15,853 nucleotides of DNA, taken from contig RXOD01005108.1 of assembly GCA_005223375.1 (NCBI GenBank), positions 1 to 15,853 on the forward strand, given 5' to 3'. The translations under genes were made by a program, and so were the position numbers. Under the pieces are notes generated by a model. The model saw nothing but the letters and a program-made list of their open reading frames with translations, did no database searches and was not told the DNA's origin. This document shows, piece by piece, positions 7,761 to 14,107 of this stretch. Position 1 is the first letter of the stretch. Each line of letters starts with the position of its first letter. The DNA comes from Amoebophrya sp. AT5.2 (lineage: Eukaryota; Sar; Dinophyceae; Syndiniales; Amoebophryaceae).

Positions 7761-9277
7761 ATGAACGAACAGGATCAGCTCGACGACCCCTACGACGTGC
7801 TCCACATCACTCCGGACGCGGATGAGCGGGAGATTCGGGCCGCTTACCTTAAGGACCAGGTGGCGGGAAACTAACTTATTTCTACTTGATCACGTTCTCG
7901 TTCATCTCCATCCCTCCTGCTCCTCGCCCTATCCATTTTCTTCTATCGCGCGGTCCCCCTGCTATCTTCGAGTTCGACCTCGAATCGATGGCGCGGTAGA
8001 AGAAGTGCCAAGGCAAGTTGCACTGAGTGGCAGCATCAGAGTCGTGCCACTGCGCACCCGCACGCGAACCACTACCACTACAGCTAGGCTCGTTGCTTTT
8101 AGTGCACGTTCGGTGGAGGATCCTCGGTTTTTGTCCGACAGAAGAGTCCGCACTAAAGGGGGAAGCGGCGATTTACTTAACCCTCGCACCTCCCCAATGG
8201 ACCTTTCTCACCATACGCAAGCATACGCGTTGCCTGTCTGTGTACTAGCTGCATGATGATGAAGAGATGCAAGAAATGGTGACTGAGTAGCAAGCATTTT
8301 CTCTTTCGTGTAATTTGTGGCGTCTTTGCTTGTATTTGCACCCGGACAAGGGCGGAACCAAGGAGGAATTCCAGCAACTCGCTGCGGCCTACGAGCTGAT
8401 TGGGGATCCCGAGAAGCGGAAGCTTTTTGACCGGTACGGCCACCGGGTAAATCAAATGGTCCAAGCACGTGCCGCGCAGAAGCAATCGAGAAGGAATATG
8501 GAACGCGACTTCCGCGACCTCTTTAGAAAGGGGCGGCGGGGGAGGACAGGCAGAGGAGACGCTGGAAAATCTACTTGCTGGGGCGATGAGTTTCGTTTCG
8601 ACTTTGACGACGACGATGGATTGTTTTCTGAGGACGGCTCCGATTGCGATTACGATTCGGATTATACTAGCGAAGATGATTTCGGCTCCTCGCCCTCGGA
8701 CGATGAAGAAGAACAAGGGCACGGCTCGTATGGCAACGGAGCAGGAGCAGCAGGTGGACGGTATGGCGGGGCGTTTGCCAGCCGTTTGCTCGAAATGTTG
8801 CTGGAAGAGCTTCTGAACGGACGACGCCAGCGCGCCGCGGCGGGGCGCCGGAGAAATATCAATAAGTCCCCGCAGCAGGAGGAACGAAGCCGGTACTTCG
8901 ACTACTCCGCGGTAGGCGGGAGCGCCGACCGCGACCACCTGAGGGGTACTTTTTTCGACTTCGAAAAGGATGACGACGCCTACTTCTCCACGCTGCATCA
9001 GATGCGGGAGGAGCGCCGCCAACAGGCCGACGAGCTGAAGAAGCGGACGCAGGAGCAAAAGGCGAAGCGACGCGCGGAACATTCGCTGAGGGTGGCGGAA
9101 CAGCCCCTGAAAAATCACCAAAAGTGCGTGAAGAAGAACCTGAAGAAGATCGTGGGCAAGGTCGTCCAAACGAAGTTTGAAGCAAGCTCCTTCTACATCT
9201 ACATGTGGAAGGAGTTCAAAGAACATCAGGAGTTCGCGGAAAGAAAGAACGCGGCCTATGGCTGGACCAGGTGGTAA
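7761..9277 (+). CDS. J-domain (DnaJ-like) co-chaperone, spliced
   Basis: Exon 1 starts at ATG 7761 and encodes MNEQDQLDDPYDVLHITPDA then DEREIRAAYL, helices I and II of a J-domain. Exon 2 supplies LCLYLHPDKGGTKEEFQQLA and YELIGDPEKRKLFDRYG, which is the HPD loop and helices III-IV. The HPD tripeptide that stimulates Hsp70 ATPase is intact. After the J-domain come a basic Arg-rich segment, a strongly acidic block (nt 8600-8730, FDFDDDDG...DDEEEQ), a Gly-rich stretch, and a long Lys/Arg/Gln-rich helical tail (nt 9000-9170). It ends at TAA 9275-9277. There is no J-type zinc finger, signal peptide or membrane anchor, so this is a class C (J-domain only) protein, probably cytosolic or nuclear. Final length is about 350 residues. 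The intron (about 7851-8323) has no GT-AG solution that preserves the usual seven residues between AAY and HPD (see findings). Confidence 0.85.
7851..8323 (+). other. Intron of the J-domain gene, apparently non-GT-AG (~470 nt)
   Basis: The frame of exon 1 hits TAA shortly after GGAAAC, and the HPD exon is preceded by TAG at 8288-8290. To keep AAY-x7-HPD, the splice must join after CTT (7850), or one to three bases later, to the matching position in CGT (8321-8323). All four equivalent junctions remove 470 nt and none begins GT and ends AG. A GTGGCG motif occurs at both edges (7860-7865 and 8317-8322), but splicing at it shifts the frame. The intron body holds no recognisable gene. Confidence 0.55.
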
Positions 9278-9298
9278 GTAAGTTTAAGTAGGTGGTAA
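9269..9298 (+). repeat. 21-nt in-frame direct repeat at the J-gene stop
   Basis: AGGTGGTAA occurs at 9269-9277, where it encodes Arg-Trp-stop, and again at 9290-9298. The period is 21 nt, so the second copy gives another in-frame Arg-Trp-stop. Confidence 0.8.
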
Positions 9299-9614
9299 TT
9301 AAAATTTTCGGGGGGCTTTTCGGGGTCCCCCTTCGGTTGTTCCAAGAAGATCAGGTCTGCAGTAGCAACGCCAGCGGTTTCTCGCGGTCGCCAGGGTTGC
9401 CACTTCTGCGCGCCCCTCCCTAAATCTGTTGACAACCAATCGTTATTTTGGTTGCTCTCTCTCTCTCTGTTCCTAATCCTATTGCCCTGCTTTTACTAGG
9501 TTCAATCAATCTATCACCAACGCCATACCCTCCCATAGATACATTCTTAGGAAAGCAGTCTGTCAGTGGCTACTCCCTGCCCTTTTTACTTTTAGCACTT
9601 CCCTCTATCTTCGC
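9278..9614. other. Intergenic region between the J-domain and LRR genes
   Basis: No gene. It contains a G/C-run element at 9306-9331 (TTTTCGGGG twice, then CCCCC, possible weak stem) just after the J-gene stop. It also holds a (CT)7 microsatellite at 9455-9468 and a pyrimidine-rich stretch at 9450-9620 that may be promoter or 5' leader of the next gene. Confidence 0.45.
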
Positions 9615-12600
9615 ATGGCTCTTCGATCTCCCGTGGACGCCAGCCCCTCTCCCCACAATGGGACATCTCTGAAACTTGAGAGCGCCTCAACGCACTCGCC
9701 ACCTCGGGCAATTCGCCACCCAAGTCGGGGCCCATTATCTATCACTTACCAGTTGGTCACTTACAACCTGGCCCGACCATACGGCCTCCTTAAAGAAAAA
9801 TAATGTAGCAAAGGACGGCGCGTCGGCTTCAAACAGGCCGCCGACTCTTCTGCCCAGACCACTGGAGCTGGACCCGGAGGAGCAAGTGCAGCAGGACCAT
9901 CTGTGCGCGAAGATGTTATCCGATCCGGCGGCCCGGTTTCTCGCGAGGGAAGTGGTTGTGACATTTGTGGACCCCGCCCAGGAGGAGTCGCTCTTGAAGT
10001 GGGCGGACCACCTCGCGGACGACAAAAACCAGCTCGAGCGGTGCGCGGAGGCGATCACCTCCTTGCAGAAGGCCTGCGACGACTGGGAGGATAAACGGAA
10101 GAAGCTGACAACCTGGCGGTCTGAGCAGGCAGTGCTCCTAGAGGACGATGTCGATGCACTTGAAGAGCACGAGGAGGATAACGACGGGGGAGCAGCTCCC
10201 GCTTCGTATTTTAGTTGTGTAGAATCGGAAACCAGCACCGGCGGTGGGGGCTTCTCGAGCGCGGGCGCGGGGGCGGTCTGTCCGCGAAAAAACAAAGCAG
10301 GCCGCCGTCCGCCGACTGCGTTTGAGGAGTTGAAAAACTCCTTCCCGGTTTGCGGGCCGCTGCTCAGTCCGGTGGAGGCATTGCGGAAAATTGTGTATGG
10401 TCCGCCGGCGGCACCGAAAGGCGGAGTCCGCAGCGTGACATCGTACATGGTGAAAATTGAAGGACAAGTCTTCGACCCAGACCCGGCTGCGGCTGAGGCG
10501 ATCGAGAACGCACAGGGCGCTGAGCCGGCTTCCCAGGAGGCGCAGGAGGAGCTCGTTTCTGGTGTTGCGGCGAAGAAGCCGAAAAAAAAATCTTCGAAGC
10601 AAACTACGAACCTCGCGTTGAACAAGCCCAGTGTCTCGTCCGCGGGAGGGGCGGCGCGCGCCCAGGAGCAGGACGCGTCCCCAAGTGCCAGTAGTAGCGA
10701 CGGCGCCGGTTCCGAAGGGTACTGGCACCGCTGCCGTCTGGAGGAAGACGCCCTGGCACTTGCGGAAAGCATGGGGATCTTCGGGATATATGATCGCAAG
10801 CGGTTCACCGAAATTTTCAAGGAAGCGCCGCTCGCCATGCAAGAAGGAGGTGAGCTCCTGCAGTGGGCCATGAACAAGTTAGAATACGAAGAGAAGTGCA
10901 AAAGCAAGAAGGAGGAAGTGGAACCAGCAAGGGGGACCGGACGGGGCGGGCAGCAGAAGTCGAAATCGGAGATGAAGAAGTCGGGTGGAAGGGTCAAGCA
11001 CGAGCTGCAGGACGTAAACAAAGTCGGGACTCTCGGACTCGGAGGAGCAACAACTGGGCCAGGTGGACCACAAAGTGGTGGTAGGGCAGCAGGAACGTCG
11101 GCCTCTTCGTCTTCACTTGTCGCGCACCATCAAACACCTCCTCGGCCCTCGGGGGTGGGGATGAAACCTGCGGGAAACTTAGCGACCGCAAAATCAATTG
11201 CTCCTCATCCACCTCAGCCTCACCCTCACGCTTCTACTGGTCCTACCATGCAGAAGTCTCGTCTTAATTTTTCGGACACTTTTACTGCCCTCGCTTGCGG
11301 CGCGGCACCTGCGGAGAACGACGACGACGACGATAAGGTCGCAGCGTTCAATCGTATGAACCTCAAAATCTGCGACATGGCCACGCATGCCGATTACCGA
11401 GATGACTCCGTAGGAAAGATGAGCATGATAGACGAACTCATGCTCAGGAATTACGGCCCGTCGGGAACGGAGGCGATTCAGGGAGGGGCGCCCGCAGAGA
11501 CGAGTTGCACGCCTCCGAAGGTCTACAGGCTGGATGATGTGAGAAAGAATCTGGCGGGTGCCGTGCAAAAAAAGACCTTGCCGCTTACTCCTTCTATTTC
11601 TACTAACGCCGGCGCAGAGGGTGGTGGAGGAGGCGTCGCTATTCTTGGCACAGCTGCAGCTCGAGAGGCCGCGGCCGGGGCGGGCAGAAAAAGCGACCAC
11701 ATGAAGCTTCCGTCGCCCATGAAGTCTACAACGCCGCTCCTGCTGGAAAACGTTGATGAAGATGAACAGGCGGAGTGGCCGACCCTGCGGCAGGTGCCGG
11801 CGAAGAAAGCGTCGAAAACCGCGGCAGATCTTGGGAACGCGGCGCAACCGCCGGCAAAGAGCACAGCAAATGCGACTACATCACCAGCTCCGAAAAAAAC
11901 GAGTAAAAATACTGCGAGCGCTAAAGCCGTTCCCCGCGCCCCCGCAACTGCGATCAACGGCAACCACACAAACGCGTCGCCCAGCACCAAGAAGAAGGGC
12001 GATCTTGAGTGGGTTCTCTTTCCTCTCCAGACTGTCGGAGGTGATCTTATGGACGCCGACGCCTTGGAGCAGGATCCGGGCGTCTCCACAGTGAGGGCAA
12101 AAGTGGAGCTGAAGTGGAAGAACGAAAACAACCAGGAGAGCACGGAAATCGAGTGGATTTACGGTAGCGCAATCAGCCAGCTGAACGCGACGAACCTCGC
12201 GCAGGTTTTGCAACTCGTCGCAGAGGAAAACGAGCTGCCATTCCGCTACGCCTTCGGCGAAAAATACCCGATCGTTGCGAACAATAGTGCTGGTATGAAC
12301 ATGCTGAGCGGGCCGGCCCACGGGCACTTCGCGAGCGTAGTCACGACCGACGCCGCGCCCAACGAGCCGTGGACGAGTGAGTTTTCTGTCGCTGACCTCG
12401 ACTTCTCTCGCTGCAGCAATTTCGACGACGAGTGCGCGAAGATTTTGTTCTCGTGGCTGATCCAGTGCCGGATCGCGGTCCGCGTCCTGAAGCTGTACAA
12501 ATGCAAGCTGGGGAACAAGGGGATGGACTACCTCGCCGAGTACATGCGAAAGTTGGAGGAGGGTGCGAACTCAAAGTTTTTTGACGTCGATATGAACCCG

Positions 12601-13074
12601 GACCCGGCGTGGCACAAGAAGGACGACGTTGCGAAAGAGAAAGCGCTGCACATCCTGGAGGAGATTCACTTGTCCGACAACGCGGGCATCACGGAGCTCG
12701 GCTGCTTCCCCCTGTTCGCGTTTCTGGAAAAAGACACGGATTGGTACCCGCGGGTGAAAATGCAGAGAAAGTCGGCCGGGGGGCTAAACGCCGGGTGGGA
12801 TCTCGTGCTGCACCCGCTGTGGCTACGCATGAACAATTGCAGCATCAACACGAAGTGCCCGGCCTTCAAAGGGAAGCTCGAGTGCAAGATCAGCGGCACA
12901 GGCGGCGCGCTGCGGGTTCTCAAGAGCACAGGGGAGCCGCAGCACCGGGAATATAAAATACACAAAGTTTTCGCCGGCTGCGACGCGGTCGAAGCGTGGA
13001 AGCGGGCAAGACAACAGAGGCCGGTGGCGCACCTGTCTCTCTTTTTCAATCAGGCACTGAGTAGTGGAAGATAG
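9615..13074 (+). CDS. Large coiled-coil / leucine-rich-repeat protein (~1100 aa)
   Basis: The coding frame is open and strongly coding from about 9810 to TAG 13072-13074. It has no ATG until 9913, although nt 9810-9912 already looks coding (PLELDPEEQVQQDHLCAKML). An upstream ATG at 9615 (MALRSPVDASPSPHNG) joins in frame through a GT-AG intron at 9724-9808 (85 nt) or 9756-9813 (58 nt), so I place the start there tentatively. The order is: a helical, probably coiled-coil segment (nt 9950-10170); low-complexity acidic and Gly/Ala-rich parts with a basic KKPKKKSSK patch (nt 10570); a conserved-looking helical block (nt 10720-10880, YWHRCRLEEDALALAESMGI); a poly-Asp run (nt 11320); a Lys/Ala/Pro-rich linker; a compact domain (nt 12000-12270, LEWVLFPLQTV); and a ribonuclease-inhibitor-type LRR region (nt 12370-13050, VRVLKLYKCKLGNKG, ILEEIHLSDNAGI, LHPLWLRMNNCSI). 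I infer a protein-binding scaffold. No enzyme motif is seen. Confidence 0.8.
9724..9808 (+). other. Candidate intron 1 of the LRR gene (GT-AG, 85 nt)
   Basis: Splicing CCAA|GTCGGG to AATGTAG|CAAAGG moves the ATG-started frame of 9615 exactly into the long frame, giving ...RAIRHPTKDGASASNRPP.... The donor is weak. A 58-nt alternative (9756-9813) also keeps frame. The size matches the 84- and 78-nt introns elsewhere in the window. Confidence 0.35.
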
Positions 13075-13160
13075 AAGGGGATCCCCGACAACGACAAGAA
13101 ACCAGCAGGGGGCTGTCGAGATCATCGCGGAGAGAAAGAAGAGATTTTCCAGCATGTTGA

Positions 13161-13186
13161 GCGTCGCGCTTTATCTAGCGCGACGC
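13161..13186. repeat. GC-rich hairpin, 10-bp perfect stem, 6-nt loop
   Basis: GCGTCGCGCT (13161-13170) and AGCGCGACGC (13177-13186) enclose the loop TTATCT. This lies 87 nt past the LRR-gene stop. It is much more GC-rich than its surroundings, so it may act in the 3' untranslated RNA. It lacks the T-run of a bacterial terminator and does not match the histone stem-loop. Confidence 0.8.
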
Positions 13187-13352
13187 ACTTCATCAAAAAG
13201 CAATATGTTTGTACAACCTATGAGTATGAAAGATAGCGACACATGATACCAGAATCGAAAACCATTGCAAGTGATACACCGACATCAAACAGCGCAGTCC
13301 GTATCGTTTTGAGTCGACATCTGACTGCGGTCGGGATTCCATTCTCGAAGAG

Positions 13353-13412
13353 GTATGTAAGCACTTCTGCGAGGATTTCGAACAAGACGAAGACAATCAT
13401 TGCCTCTGACAG
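13353..13412 (+). other. Candidate intron (GT-AG, 60 nt)
   Basis: The donor GAAGAG|GTATGTAAGC is near-perfect. The acceptor TTGCCTCTGACAG|CTCAAAC has a pyrimidine tract. The length is divisible by three. All three frames upstream are partly open, so the coding frame, if any, is unresolved. It may interrupt a 5' leader. Confidence 0.5.
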
Positions 13413-13462
13413 CTCAAACTCTGGGCGAATGTGTGAGGGTTGACGTTGAAGAAACTTCATCC

Positions 13463-13858
13463 ATGATCGATCATCCACTTACATCATCGAAAACGTACGT
13501 ACACTTCCTACGTAAGTACACTACCTGCTTTTTTTGTGATGCATTTCCGAGAAACGCGACACCAGGCACACCAGTCTTTGTTTTTGCAGACGAGCATGAG
13601 AAGTTTGCTAAGCAGCTAGCAGAACTGCCTAGTGGCGCTCCCTCGTGTTCCACTGCTGAAGCTGCTGAACAAGATGAACAAAAAAATAAAAAAGCGCCAC
13701 GAATAAGTAAAAAAAAAAAACCGGCAACGTGTATAGGAAGGTACATTCGTGGTTCTACTACGAGAAAGCGCTGTTGTCATCCTCCTCCTGCGCGACGGCA
13801 AGAAGATTACGACGGACTACTTTATCATCAACATCGAAATCGTCGATGGTCCTGGTAG
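13463..13858 (+). CDS. Candidate small spliced gene, unrecognised product
   Basis: ATG 13463 opens MIDHPLTSSKTYVHFL. The donor CTAC|GTAAGT (GT at 13512) and acceptor TTTGTTTTTGCAG (ending 13589) define a 78-nt GT-AG intron with near-consensus sites. Splicing reads on in frame as HEHEKFAKQLAELPSGAPS, then a Glu/Lys-rich segment with a 12-A run (13709-13720), and ends at TAG 13856-13858 with a less convincing Arg/Pro-rich tail. Another frame near the end (DGKKITTDYFIINIEIVDGP) looks at least as protein-like, so a further intron or an indel in the A12 run is possible. Roughly 100 residues. No family is recognised. Confidence 0.35.
   Translation: MIDHPLTSSKTYVHFLRKYTTCFFCDAFPRNATPGTPVFVFADEHEKFAKQLAELPSGAPSCSTAEAAEQDEQKNKKAPRISKKKKPATCIGRYIRGSTTRKRCCHPPPARRQEDYDGLLYHQHRNRRWSW
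13512..13589 (+). other. Candidate intron (GT-AG, 78 nt)
   Basis: GTAAGTAC donor and TCTTTGTTTTTGCAG acceptor, the best-looking splice pair in the window. Confidence 0.6.
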
Positions 13859-14107
13859 TTGAAGTTGTGCCATCATCTATTTCTTTGTATTTTCATCAAC
13901 ATCATCTCCTAGCTAATTGTTTTCCGCCGCGATACCTTGTTACCTTACCTTGAACATAGTTTTAGTAGACCAGAGGTGAGACGGGCCAACTACACCACTT
14001 CCACTTTCACCATTGGTTGGTCTTTGATATAGCGATCTGGTGGCCGTGGCTTCACCAAGTAGCTCACAACTTGTTCTTTCTACTAAGAACAAGCACGAGA
14101 ACAAATC
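13859..14107. other. Spacer and 5' leader of the F-box gene
   Basis: No coding frame. The last part holds a hairpin at 14070-14093 and an in-frame TAA at 14084-14086, which fixes the downstream start to ATG 14108 or later. Confidence 0.5.
14070..14093. repeat. Leader hairpin, 9-bp perfect stem, 6-nt loop
   Basis: CTTGTTCTT (14070-14078) and AAGAACAAG (14085-14093) enclose TCTACT. It ends 14 nt before the F-box gene start codon, so if transcribed it would sit in the leader close to the initiation site. Confidence 0.7.

Larger units (their letters stand above)
13075..13462. other. 3' region of the LRR gene and leader of a candidate gene
   Basis: The frame of the LRR gene stays open for 52 codons after its TAG, to another TAG at 13231-13233. 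The translation is protein-like and charged (KGIPDNDKKPAGG, EEIFQHVERRA). A strong hairpin sits inside (listed separately). The right half has a near-consensus intron at 13353-13412 (AG|GTATGT to CTCTGACAG, 60 nt). It could belong to the 5' leader of the candidate gene at 13463. Confidence 0.35.

Noticed and set aside
8177..9226. Minus-strand frame opposite the J-domain exon
   Set aside because: The plus strand encodes a clear J-domain. The minus frame is its shadow, and it crosses the intron boundary.
9735..11021. 428-codon minus-strand frame
   Set aside because: Ser/Cys/Phe-rich shadow of the large LRR gene.
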